Source of the DNA: Streptomyces gardneri
Lineage (GTDB): Bacteria > Actinomycetota > Actinomycetes > Streptomycetales > Streptomycetaceae
Assembly (NCBI RefSeq): GCF_006539185.1
Contig: NZ_BJMN01000043.1
Span: 32,717-96,716 of the forward strand
Direction: 5' to 3'
DNA: 64,000 bases
This document shows, piece by piece, positions 50,467 through 59,941 of this stretch. The notes below the pieces were generated by a model. That model saw only the letters and a list, made by a program, of their open reading frames with translations, ran no database searches and was not told the DNA's origin. Within the stretch, counting starts at the first letter, position 1. Each line of letters begins with the position of its first letter. The position numbers and the translations under genes are program-made.

Positions 50467-51356
50467 GCGGCGACGAGCCCCTGGACCCGGCGGAGCTTCT
50501 TCATCGGGCCGAGCTCCGACTCGTAGACCTTCTTGACGCCGTCGCCGAGGGCGGTCTCGATGGTGCGGATGTCGCGGACGAGGCGCTGGAGGCCCTGCGG
50601 CTCGACGGAGGCGGCCTGGTCGGAGCCCCACATGGCGCGGTCGAGGGTGATGTGGCGCTCGACGAAGGTGGCGCCGAGGGCGACGGCGGCGAGGGTGGTC
50701 TGCAGGCCGGTCTCGTGGCCGGAGTAGCCGATCGGGACGTTCGGGTACTCCTCCTTCAACGTGTTGATCACGCGGAGGTTGAGCTCCTCGGCCTTGGCCG
50801 GGTAGGTGGAGGTGGCGTGGCAGAGCAGGATGTTGTCCGAGCCGAGGACCTCGACCGCGTGGCGGATCTGCTTCGGGGTGGACATGCCCGTGGAGAGGAT
50901 GACCGTACGGCCGGTGGCGCGGAGCTCGCGGAGCAGCTCGTCGTCGGTGAGGGAGGCGGAGGCGACCTTGTGGGCGGGGACGTCGAACTTCTCCAGGAAG
51001 GCGACGGCCTCGGTGTCCCACGGAGAGGCGAACCAGTCGATGCCCTGCTTCTTGCAGTGCTCGTCGATGGCGCGGTACTCGTCCTCGCCGAACTCCACGC
51101 GGTGGCGGTAGTCGATGTAGGTCATCCGGCCCCAGGGGGTGTCCCGCTCGATGTCCCACTGGTCGCGCGGGGTGCAGATCTCCGGGGTGCGCTTCTGGAA
51201 CTTGACGGCGTCACAGCCGGCCTCGGCGGCGACGTCGATGAGGGCGAGGGCGTTGTCGAGCTCGCCGTTGTGGTTGATGCCGATCTCGCCGGTGATGTAG
51301 ACGGACTGGCCGGGGCCGGCGGTCTTCGAACCGAAGGTGCGCAGACGGGTGCTCAT
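50463..51356 (-). CDS. neuB: NeuB-type nonulosonate synthase without SAF domain
   Basis: 297 residues. TIM-barrel synthase that condenses phosphoenolpyruvate with a hexose or ManNAc-type sugar: ITGEIGINHNG, CDAVKFQKR, WFASPWD, ILSTGMST, LLCHATSTYP, IGYSGHETGLQTTLAAVALGA, VERHITLDR. It ends about 15 residues after the barrel (ELGPMKKLRRVQGLVAA); the C-terminal antifreeze-like (SAF) domain of ordinary NeuB (about 345 residues) is absent. Related S. coelicolor genes have been linked to a Kdn-containing teichulosonic acid, so Kdn-type product is likely. Follows neuA by 11 bases. Confidence 0.88.
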   Translation of the reverse strand: MSTRLRTFGSKTAGPGQSVYITGEIGINHNGELDNALALIDVAAEAGCDAVKFQKRTPEICTPRDQWDIERDTPWGRMTYIDYRHRVEFGEDEYRAIDEHCKKQGIDWFASPWDTEAVAFLEKFDVPAHKVASASLTDDELLRELRATGRTVILSTGMSTPKQIRHAVEVLGSDNILLCHATSTYPAKAEELNLRVINTLKEEYPNVPIGYSGHETGLQTTLAAVALGATFVERHITLDRAMWGSDQAASVEPQGLQRLVRDIRTIETALGDGVKKVYESELGPMKKLRRVQGLVAA

Positions 51357-51367
51357 GGTGCTGTTCC

Positions 51368-52588
51368 TTAGGAGTTGGGGAAGCGGGGTGCGGGGGTGTC
51401 GAGCTCGGGTCCGAGGAGCCAGGCGGCGATCTCGCGGATCGCTCCGAAACCGCCGGGGGTGGCGGTGACCGCGCGGGCCGCGGCCCGTACGGAGTCGTGG
51501 GCGCTGCTCACCGCGACGGGCCAGCCGACGAGGTGGAAGCAGGGCAGGTCGTTGACGTCGTTGCCGGCGTAGAGCACGCGCTGCGGGTCGATGCCCTCGG
51601 CCTCGCACCACTCCTTGAGGGCCCGGTCCTTGCGGTCGATGCCGTGCAGGACGGGGATCTTGAGCTTGCGGGCGCGGGCGGCGACGACGGCGTTCTGTTC
51701 GGTGGAGAGGATGAGGACGGGGAGGCCGGCGCGGCGCAGGGCCGCGATGCCGAGTCCGTCGCCGCGGTGCGCGGAGACGAACTCGCGTCCCTCGGCGTCG
51801 AGGTGGACCCGGTCGTCGGTCTGGGTGCCGTCGAAGTCGAGGACGACGGCGTCGACGTCGGCGAAGCCGGGCGTGACGGGCTCGTCGAGGAGCGGCGCGA
51901 GGGCCTTGGCGCGGGCGAGGTCGTGCGGGTCGTCGATCTCCAGGACCCGGGCGGGGTCGGTGACGACGAGCGCGGTACGCCCGAAGAAGCGGTGTCCGTG
52001 GGTACGGAAGCCGGCCGCGTCCATGGCGTAGACGGCCCCGGTCTCCAGGTACTCGGGCTCCCGGTCCTGACGGCGGGGGCGGTGCGCCTTGTCGTGGTTG
52101 ACGCCCTCGGCGCCGTCGCTGACCGTGTCGCGCCAGAGGAAGCCGTGGGACGGGGCCGCCGTGAAGGCCGTGTCGGCGGCGCCCGAGGTGACGCGCTCGG
52201 CGGTCTCGGCGACCTCGGCGGAGGTGAGGAAGGGGCTCGTGCACTGGACGAGGAGGACGGCGTCGGCCGGCCGGCCGTGGGTGGCCTCGAAGGCGTCCAT
52301 CGCGTGCAGGACGGCGGCCTCGCTGGTCGCGGTGTCGCCCGCGATCTCGGCGGGGCGGTGCACGGCCTCGGCTCCGGCGGAGCGGGCCGCCGCGGCGATG
52401 GCGGCGTCGTCGGTGGAGACCACGACGTGGGTGACCGTGCGGGCGCCCAGGCAGGCGCGCACGGCGCGGGCCACGAGCGGGACACCGGCCACGGGGGCGA
52501 GGTTCTTGGCGGGGACGCCCTTGGAGCCGCCCCGGGCGGGGATGACGGCGAGCACGGTGGGGGCGGTCGGCGGTGGTGTCGTCGGCAT
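51368..52588 (-). CDS. neuA: Bifunctional acylneuraminate cytidylyltransferase / HAD phosphatase
   Basis: 406 residues. CMP-nonulosonate synthetase domain about 10-235 (IPARGGSKGVPAKNL, VVVSTDDAAI, LLVQCTSPF, LEIDDPHD), fused to a KdsC-like HAD phosphatase about 245-395 (motif I DFDGTQTDD at 251-259, ILSTEQN, GNDVNDLPC). The fusion implies a phosphorylated intermediate (nonulosonate 9- or 8-phosphate) that is dephosphorylated and then CMP-activated. ATG overlaps the upstream stop by 1 base (TGATG). Confidence 0.92.
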   Translation of the reverse strand: MPTTPPPTAPTVLAVIPARGGSKGVPAKNLAPVAGVPLVARAVRACLGARTVTHVVVSTDDAAIAAAARSAGAEAVHRPAEIAGDTATSEAAVLHAMDAFEATHGRPADAVLLVQCTSPFLTSAEVAETAERVTSGAADTAFTAAPSHGFLWRDTVSDGAEGVNHDKAHRPRRQDREPEYLETGAVYAMDAAGFRTHGHRFFGRTALVVTDPARVLEIDDPHDLARAKALAPLLDEPVTPGFADVDAVVLDFDGTQTDDRVHLDAEGREFVSAHRGDGLGIAALRRAGLPVLILSTEQNAVVAARARKLKIPVLHGIDRKDRALKEWCEAEGIDPQRVLYAGNDVNDLPCFHLVGWPVAVSSAHDSVRAAARAVTATPGGFGAIREIAAWLLGPELDTPAPRFPNS

Positions 52589-53877
52589 CAGAGTTCTCCC
52601 AGCCGGCGGATGACGGGGGCCACGCGCTGCACGCCGTGCCGGTACGCGCCCCGCGCCGCCTCCCGGACGATCCGGCGGAGGCCGCTCTCGCGGGGCTCGG
52701 GCGCGGTGACGTCCAGGCGGTGGCGGGCGAGGATCCCGGGCAGGTAGCCGGGGGCCGTCTCCGCTGTGTAGTAGGGGGTGATCGGGGGCAGCGCGGGGAG
52801 CGCCAGGAGTGCGGCGACCCGGTCGCGGGCCGCGTCGAAGGCTTCTTCGTACGGGCTGTCGGATGCCACGCCCTGTCGGGCGAGCCAGGTCTCGTCGGGT
52901 ATCGGGGCGAGTCCCTTGTCGAGTCCGTCGAAGGAGGTCAGCAGGCCGGAGCCGACGAAGTGGTGGTTGCCGAGCGCCTCGCGGACCCCGAGGTCGGTGA
53001 GGATCGCGGTGGGGATCCGGCGGTGGAGGGCTTCGAGCGCGGCCGTGGAGGAGACGGTGACCAGGAGGTCGGTCCGGTCGAGGACCTCGCCCATGTGCCC
53101 GTACACGAGACGGAAGTTGGCGGGCGGGTCGAGGTCGCGGACCAGCTTCTGGAAGGGGAACTCCTCCAGGTGCGTGGTGTGTTCACCCGGCTTGGAGCGG
53201 AGCTTGAGGAGTACCTCGCGCCCCGGGTGGAGGCGGGCGTGGTCGATCAGCCGTCGCAGGACGTAGGTGCGTTCGGCCCGGGTGGCGGGCACGGACGGCT
53301 GGGCGGCGAAGACGAGGGTGTCGCGGCCGGCCTCGGGGGTGTGCGGTGCGCCGCCGAGGAAGGGCAGCGCGGCTTCGACGACCGAGTCGGAGCCGGCGCC
53401 CACGCCCTCGTAGACGGCCCGGAAACGCTCGGCGTCGTGACGGGAGTTGGCGAGGACGACGTCGGCGCCGTGGCGCAGGAGGAGCCCGTCGGTGAGCTTC
53501 TCGTAGACGACGCCGACATAGCCGGTGACGATCACCGGGCGCCGGACCAGGGCCAGGTCGGCGAGACCCTGGAGGACGGCCCGGACGGTGCCGCCGACGA
53601 GGGCGAGGACGATGACGTCGTATCCCTCTCCGCGTTCCTCCGCGTCCCGGACGGCACGGAGGAACTCCGCGCCGGTCACCTCGCTCGGGGTGGTCGTGGA
53701 CACCCCGGTCTCGGCGAGCTGGCGCGGGGTGGGTGTGGCCCGTCCCCGCAGGACGAATCCGGTGGGTTCGGCTGTCGCCGTGGTGATGCGGCGCGCCGTG
53801 AGGGCGCCCCATTTCCACCGGGTGTCGGAGTCGGCGAGTACGGCTACTCGTACTGCCTCGTTGGTACGTGATGGCAC
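52588..53877 (-). CDS. DUF6716-type putative glycosyltransferase
   Basis: 429 residues from GTG 53877. Looks like a GT-B fold glycosyltransferase: N-terminal VAVLADSDTRWKWG, RRPVIVTGYVGVVYEKL, FAAQPSVPATRAERTYVLRRL, and TDLLVTVSSTAALEALHRRIPTAILTDLG, the last resembling the nucleotide-sugar site. No membrane segment. First gene of the operon with neuA, neuB and the polysialyltransferase-like gene. A leaderless promoter (TAGCGT 53890-53885) supports the start. Confidence 0.75.
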   Translation of the reverse strand: MPSRTNEAVRVAVLADSDTRWKWGALTARRITTATAEPTGFVLRGRATPTPRQLAETGVSTTTPSEVTGAEFLRAVRDAEERGEGYDVIVLALVGGTVRAVLQGLADLALVRRPVIVTGYVGVVYEKLTDGLLLRHGADVVLANSRHDAERFRAVYEGVGAGSDSVVEAALPFLGGAPHTPEAGRDTLVFAAQPSVPATRAERTYVLRRLIDHARLHPGREVLLKLRSKPGEHTTHLEEFPFQKLVRDLDPPANFRLVYGHMGEVLDRTDLLVTVSSTAALEALHRRIPTAILTDLGVREALGNHHFVGSGLLTSFDGLDKGLAPIPDETWLARQGVASDSPYEEAFDAARDRVAALLALPALPPITPYYTAETAPGYLPGILARHRLDVTAPEPRESGLRRIVREAARGAYRHGVQRVAPVIRRLGEL

Positions 53878-53884
53878 GTCGAGG

Positions 53885-54107
53885 ACGCTAGAAGGGCATT
53901 TCGCTTTCCGGCCCAACTGAGACACAACAACGGGTGAACAGCGCCTCACCGACTTGTTAAGCAGGTCGTATGTCGGCCGGAATCGGCCGGGATGGGGGCC
54001 TGATTTCCTTTCCGGTAAAGGTGGTTAATCGGCCCGCCGCTTGGTGTTCACCGAATATCCCCCCACCGGTCGGGGAGAGTGCCGGGGCGGCGCCTAGCGT
54101 CGGCCAC
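53885..54107. promoter_or_regulatory. Divergent promoters of the nonulosonic-acid cluster
   Basis: The two divergent genes share the same arrangement: CTAGCGTC with TAGCGT exactly 7 bases before a GTG start (53890-53885 leftward, 54095-54100 rightward). No clear -35 TTGAC is visible for either. The 230-bp gap is locally AT-richer (TTGTTAAGCAGG, GGTGGTTAATCGG). Confidence 0.55.
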
Positions 54108-55148
54108 GTGGTCAAGCTCTCCGTGGTCGTGCCGTTCTTCAACGTGCAGACATATGCCCCCGACACCCTCACCAGCCTGCGTGCCAACGCCCGCGAGGAC
54201 TTCGAGTTCCTCCTTGTCGACGACTGCTCGTCCGACGGGACTCCCGAAATCCTCGAACGGGCCGTACGCGACGTCCCGGGTGCGGTCCTGCTCAGGCACG
54301 AACGCAACGAAGGCCTCGCCACGGCCCGCAACACGGGCCTCGACGCGGCCCGCGGCGAGTACGTCACCTTCCTCGACGGGGACGACTGGCTCGCCCACGG
54401 CTACTACGGGCGGCTCGTCGCCGCCATGGACAGGCTGGGCTGCGACTTCCTGCGCACCGACCACGTCTCCGTCTCCGGCCGCAAGCGCACGGTCCGGCAG
54501 GCCCCCGTCGCCCGTCGCGACGAGGTGCTCGACCCGCGCGAGGCGATACTGCCGGCCCACCGGACGACCTCCGTCGACTACCCGTACGCGTGGGCCGGGA
54601 TCTACCACCGACGACTCAAGGAGCGCGGACTCCTCCACTTCCCGCACGGCCTGCGGACCGCCGAGGACCGCCCCTGGATCTGGAAGCTGCACCGCGAGGC
54701 GGAATCGTTCGCGGCGATCGGCGAGCTCGGTGTCTTCTACCGGCGCGGAGTCACGACCTCGCTCACCCAGATCGGCGACGTCCGGCAATTGGATTTCATC
54801 CGCGCATTCGACCAGGTGATCGAGGAAACCGCGAAGGACCCGGCCGCCGACCGTCTTCTCCCCAAAGCCGTCCGCACGTATTGCGCGCTGATTTCCCATC
54901 ACATCGGCGGGATCGGACGATTCGAACCCGAGGTGGCCGGCCAGTTGAAGGCGATGAGCGCGGGCGCGCTGCGCCGGATGCCGCAGGGCGTCCTCGACGA
55001 GGCCCTGGCGGCGATGGGCGGGGACCGCGCGGCGATGCTGCGCAAGCTGCGGAAGCAGCGCCCGGCACCGCCGCCGGCGGCACCCGACCCGACACCGGTG
55101 TCGGTCTCCCGCACCGTCGCGCACGGCACCCCGGAGGTCGCGGCATGA
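54108..55148 (+). CDS. Family 2 glycosyltransferase
   Basis: 346 residues from GTG 54108. GT-A fold: LSVVVPFFNVQTYAPDTLTSL, FEFLLVDDCSSDGT, ATARNTGLDAARGEYVTFLDGDDW (DxD motif DGDD), then a helical C-terminal half. Cytoplasmic; transfers a sugar from a nucleotide sugar in wall-polymer assembly. Stop overlaps the next start (ATGA). Confidence 0.9.
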   Translation: MVKLSVVVPFFNVQTYAPDTLTSLRANAREDFEFLLVDDCSSDGTPEILERAVRDVPGAVLLRHERNEGLATARNTGLDAARGEYVTFLDGDDWLAHGYYGRLVAAMDRLGCDFLRTDHVSVSGRKRTVRQAPVARRDEVLDPREAILPAHRTTSVDYPYAWAGIYHRRLKERGLLHFPHGLRTAEDRPWIWKLHREAESFAAIGELGVFYRRGVTTSLTQIGDVRQLDFIRAFDQVIEETAKDPAADRLLPKAVRTYCALISHHIGGIGRFEPEVAGQLKAMSAGALRRMPQGVLDEALAAMGGDRAAMLRKLRKQRPAPPPAAPDPTPVSVSRTVAHGTPEVAA

Positions 55149-56494
55149 GCGCCCGACGCACCACCCAGATCTTCTGCGCCTCGACGCTCTACGGGGCGGC
55201 GACCCTGGCCGCCGCGCTGGACAGCGGCTGCTTCGGCCGGGCCGACCGCCGGATCCTGCTCGTCACCAACAACGCCGCCGTACCGGAGACCACCCCGGCC
55301 GTCGACGAGGCCGAGGGCTTCGAGCGGCTGCGCGGCCGCTTCGACTCCGTCCTGTCCTGGAACGAGACGATCTCCCCGCTCCACCCCGCCGGCTGGACGC
55401 CCCGGGGGCAGGACATGCCGATGCTCCAGCGCCATCTGCGGCGGATCTGGGACCTCGGCGACGACCGCGTCGAACTCGCCCTGGAATCCCTCCAGGTCAC
55501 CCCCGCGCTCGCCATCGCCCAGCTGCTGCCCGACGCGCCCGTCACCGTCTACGCCGACGGCCTGATGAGCTACGGACCGACCCGCAACAAGATCGACCCG
55601 CTGATCGGCGGGCGGGTCCGCAGACTCCTCCACCTGGACCTCGTCCCCGGGCTCGAACCGCTGCTGCTCGCCGAGTTCGGCGCGGCGCCGGAGGCCGTAC
55701 CGGCGGAGGCCTTCACGAAGATCGTCGAGGAGCTGTCCGGACCGGTCGCGGGAGCGACGGCCGCGGAGGGCCCCGCGCTCCTCCTCGGCCAGTACCTGGC
55801 CGCCCTGAAGCTGCTCACCGCCGACGAGGAGGAGGAGCTGCACCTGCGGATGGTCCGCGGGGCGGTCGCCCGGGGACACCGCCGGCTCGTCTTCAAGCCG
55901 CACCCGACGGCCCCGGACGCCTGGACGCAGTCGCTGGTGGACGAGGCGGAGCGGCTCGGCGCCGAGCTGACCGTCGAGGACAGGACCGTGCTCGCCGAGG
56001 TGCTCTACCGCGAGCTGCGGCCCGCCCTCGTGGTCGGCTGCTTCTCCACGGCGCTGCTCACGGCGAGCTCCTTCTACGGGCTGCCGGTCGCCCGGGTCGG
56101 TACGGGCACGCTCCTTGAGCGGCTCACCCCGTTCCAGAACAGCAACCGGATCCCGCTCACGGTGGTGGACGCGGTCGTCCCGCCCCTGGAGGAGGGCGGC
56201 GCGGACGAGCCGGCCGGGCCGGGCCCGGACGTGGCGGAGCTGAACGACCTGGTCGCCGCGGTCGGCTTCGCGATGCAGCCGAAGATACGGGCGGACCTGC
56301 GGGAGGCGGCGGCGCGGCATCTGTCGGGCCCGCACGCCGAGCGCACCCGGCACCACTTCACCCGTCGGCGCCTCACCGTCCTCGACCTGCCGGGCGGCCT
56401 CCCGCTCCCCCGGCACCCACAGGTCCGCCGCCTGGCGCGCCAGGCGCTGCGCCTGCGCAAGGAACTGCGGAAGCGGAGCGCCGCCCGGAAGTAG
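55145..56494 (+). CDS. Alpha-2,8-polysialyltransferase-family glycosyltransferase
   Basis: 449 residues. POLYST-type pattern: QIFCASTLYGAATLAAAL, VYADGLMSYGPTRNKI, LLLGQYLAAL, the HP motif RRLVFKPHPTAPD, and VVGCFSTALLTASSFYGL. Lys/Arg-rich C-terminus could contact the membrane. Polymerises or caps with CMP-nonulosonic acid; works with the NeuA/NeuB products of the divergent operon. Co-translated with the GT2. Confidence 0.85.
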   Translation: MSARRTTQIFCASTLYGAATLAAALDSGCFGRADRRILLVTNNAAVPETTPAVDEAEGFERLRGRFDSVLSWNETISPLHPAGWTPRGQDMPMLQRHLRRIWDLGDDRVELALESLQVTPALAIAQLLPDAPVTVYADGLMSYGPTRNKIDPLIGGRVRRLLHLDLVPGLEPLLLAEFGAAPEAVPAEAFTKIVEELSGPVAGATAAEGPALLLGQYLAALKLLTADEEEELHLRMVRGAVARGHRRLVFKPHPTAPDAWTQSLVDEAERLGAELTVEDRTVLAEVLYRELRPALVVGCFSTALLTASSFYGLPVARVGTGTLLERLTPFQNSNRIPLTVVDAVVPPLEEGGADEPAGPGPDVAELNDLVAAVGFAMQPKIRADLREAAARHLSGPHAERTRHHFTRRRLTVLDLPGGLPLPRHPQVRRLARQALRLRKELRKRSAARK

Positions 56495-56519
56495 GGCGGG
56501 CGGTCGCCGCACAGAGCCA

Positions 56520-56551
56520 GGGCCCGGGACCCGTGCGGGGGTCCCGGGCCC
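56520..56551. terminator. Terminator between polysialyltransferase-family gene and MerR gene
   Basis: A perfect 13-bp stem GGGCCCGGGACCC / GGGTCCCGGGCCC, 6-base loop, between convergent stops (56494 and 56564). Confidence 0.8.
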
Positions 56552-56563
56552 CTCCCTGACACC

Positions 56564-57385
56564 TCAGGCGCGGACGATCGACTCCTGGATCTCCGTCACC
56601 CACTGCGAGCGGTCCTCCGGGCACTCCAGGTACAGCTCGCGGGCGTAGTGCTCCGTCTCGTAGCCGTTGGTCTCCATCCAGCGGGCCAGCGTCTGCACGG
56701 TCGGCAGGATGTCGTCCATCGACCCCCGGTGGACGATGGTCGCGGCCTGCTCGATGCCGGGCAGGACGTGCACCGTGACGCCCTCCACGACCGTCCCCTC
56801 CGGGACCGTCATGCCGGCGTGCACCAGGACGGAACCGTCCCCCTTGCCCGCGTCCTCGTAGTACGCGATCCCCGGACCGAAGCCGGTGACGCCGGCGGCC
56901 TCCAGACGGCCGCACAGCTCGTCGTACAGCGGCCCGATGGCCGGGCCGATGTCGTGCGGGCCGAAGCTCGCGGCGACCGTGCTCAGTTCGGCGATCCGCA
57001 CGGCGGGGATCTTCTTGACGACGACGTCCTGGGTGGACATGCGTCCCTCCGTCTCGATGGCTCGGAGCCGCGCACCGACCTGGTTGAGCCGGGCCCGCGC
57101 CGCCTGAAGGGCCGCTTCCAGCTCGGCCTGGCGCAGACGCAGCATGCCCCGCAGCTCGTCCGCGTCGATCTGCTCGTCGAGGATCGCGCCCACCTGTTCG
57201 AGGGTGAAGCCGAGGTCCTTGAGCGCGATGACGCGGTTGAGCCGGGCGAGCTGCTCCGCGGTGTAGAAGCGGTAGCCCGAGTGCGGGTCGACCCGGGCCG
57301 GGCGCAGCAGTCCGATGGCGTCGTAGTGACGCAGCATCCGGACCGACACCCGCCCGTGCCGGGCGAAGTCTCCGATGATGAACAT
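56564..57385 (-). CDS. MerR-family regulator with GyrI-like effector domain
   Basis: 273 residues. MerR winged helix (FARHGRVSVRMLRHYDAIGLLRPARVDPHSGYRFY), dimerisation coiled coil about 80-115, then a GyrI/AraC-effector-type ligand-binding domain about 120-270. BmrR-like layout suggests sensing of hydrophobic drugs. ATG with TAGGAG. 37 bases after the LysE-type exporter gene on the same strand, so the pair may be co-regulated. Confidence 0.9.
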   Translation of the reverse strand: MFIIGDFARHGRVSVRMLRHYDAIGLLRPARVDPHSGYRFYTAEQLARLNRVIALKDLGFTLEQVGAILDEQIDADELRGMLRLRQAELEAALQAARARLNQVGARLRAIETEGRMSTQDVVVKKIPAVRIAELSTVAASFGPHDIGPAIGPLYDELCGRLEAAGVTGFGPGIAYYEDAGKGDGSVLVHAGMTVPEGTVVEGVTVHVLPGIEQAATIVHRGSMDDILPTVQTLARWMETNGYETEHYARELYLECPEDRSQWVTEIQESIVRA

Positions 57386-57422
57386 GACGACTCCTACGGA
57401 ACGGCCTCACACGGTGTCAGGG

Positions 57423-58079
57423 TCAAGCGGCGCTGCTGAGGGACAGCTTCACCGCGAAGCCGAGGAAGAGCGCGCCCGCCGCGGAGGTCGCCCCGGCCGA
57501 GAGCCGCCGACGGCTCCGGAACGCGGCCGCGAGCCGCGTCCCGCCGAATATCAGCATCGTCAGGTAGAGGAAGCTGCCGACCTGGAGCAGCGTGCCGAGC
57601 ACCAGGAAGGAGAGCGCCGGGTAGGCGTATCCCGGGTCGACGAACTGCACGAAGAACGAGATCAGGAAGAGGATCGCCTTCGGGTTGAACAGGCTGATGA
57701 GCAGTGCGCGGCGGTACGGCCGCTCCGCCGGCCCGGCCAGGGGCTGCTCCGCCTCGACGTCCGCCGAACCGCCCCGGCCGCGCCACATCGCCCAGGCGGC
57801 CCGCAGCATCCCGTACGCCATCCAGGCCAGGTAACCGGCGCCCGCGTACTTCACGACGGTGAAGAGGAGCGGGGTGGTCTGGAGGAGCGAGGCCGCGCCG
57901 AGGGCGGCCAGTGTCATCAGGACCGCGTCCCCGGTGAAGACTCCGGCGGCGGCCTTGTACCCGGTCCGCGTGCCCTTGCGGGCGGCGACGGACAGCACGT
58001 ACAGCGAGTTCGGCCCCGGCAGAAGGATGATGAGGACGAGCCCCACGAGATAGGTCGGCAGATCTGTGACACCCAGCAT
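57423..58079 (-). CDS. LysE/RhtB (LeuE-type) amino-acid exporter
   Basis: 218 residues, six membrane segments. LIILLPGPNSLYVLSVAARKG is the RhtB/LeuE signature; GYLAWMAYGMLR and FNPKAILFLISFFVQFV follow. The HAD-like middle loop is rich in Ala/Glu. ATG 58079 is preceded by GACACT 7 bases away (leaderless) and by a 20-bp palindrome that overlaps it. Confidence 0.9.
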   Translation of the reverse strand: MLGVTDLPTYLVGLVLIILLPGPNSLYVLSVAARKGTRTGYKAAAGVFTGDAVLMTLAALGAASLLQTTPLLFTVVKYAGAGYLAWMAYGMLRAAWAMWRGRGGSADVEAEQPLAGPAERPYRRALLISLFNPKAILFLISFFVQFVDPGYAYPALSFLVLGTLLQVGSFLYLTMLIFGGTRLAAAFRSRRRLSAGATSAAGALFLGFAVKLSLSSAA

Positions 58080-58088
58080 GAAGCGGAG

Positions 58089-58108
58089 TGTCGCACACGG
58101 GTGCGACA
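58089..58108. promoter_or_regulatory. Operator-like inverted repeat at the LysE-type exporter promoter
   Basis: TGTCGCAC-CCGT-GTGCGACA (minus-strand reading) is a perfect 8-bp inverted repeat overlapping the predicted -10 GACACT. Good candidate site for the neighbouring MerR-family protein. Confidence 0.65.
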
Positions 58109-58152
58109 GTCCGCAGTGACCTGCGTGACCTGCGTCTACGGGGCCCGGAGAG

Positions 58153-59733
<1,581 letters not shown>

Positions 59734-59872
59734 GTGCTGTGCCTTCCCGATAGACCTGCCACCCAGCGGTACGGACCCTCGCGTCGGACTGTAGCGGCGG
59801 GCCCTCGGCCGTCGGTGGACAGCGCGCTGAGACCCTGCTCGGAGCTTTCCGCGCCACCGTCCGATCTTCGTA

Positions 59873-59884
59873 CGCGCGTACGCA
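59873..59884. promoter_or_regulatory. GTACGCGCGTAC palindrome between mutase and transpeptidase genes
   Basis: A perfect palindrome that differs from the nucleoside operator at its two end bases, within a divergent gap. It may be a site for another regulator or chance in GC-rich DNA. Confidence 0.35.
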
Positions 59885-59941
59885 ACCGCACGCGCGCGGG
59901 AAGCATCCCTACGTACACACGACTCGTCCCGGGGGGCAACG

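Noticed and set aside
50463..52244. Extended frames upstream of neuB and of the gene at 49354
   Set aside because: The extensions are low-complexity shadows of neuA and neuB; ATGA overlaps and family N-termini set the starts at 51356 and 50466.
59873..59884. GTACGCGCGTAC as a seventh nucleoside-regulon site
   Set aside because: The end bases that define the CTA/TAG half-sites differ, and neither flanking gene has a nucleoside role. Kept only as a low-confidence palindrome.
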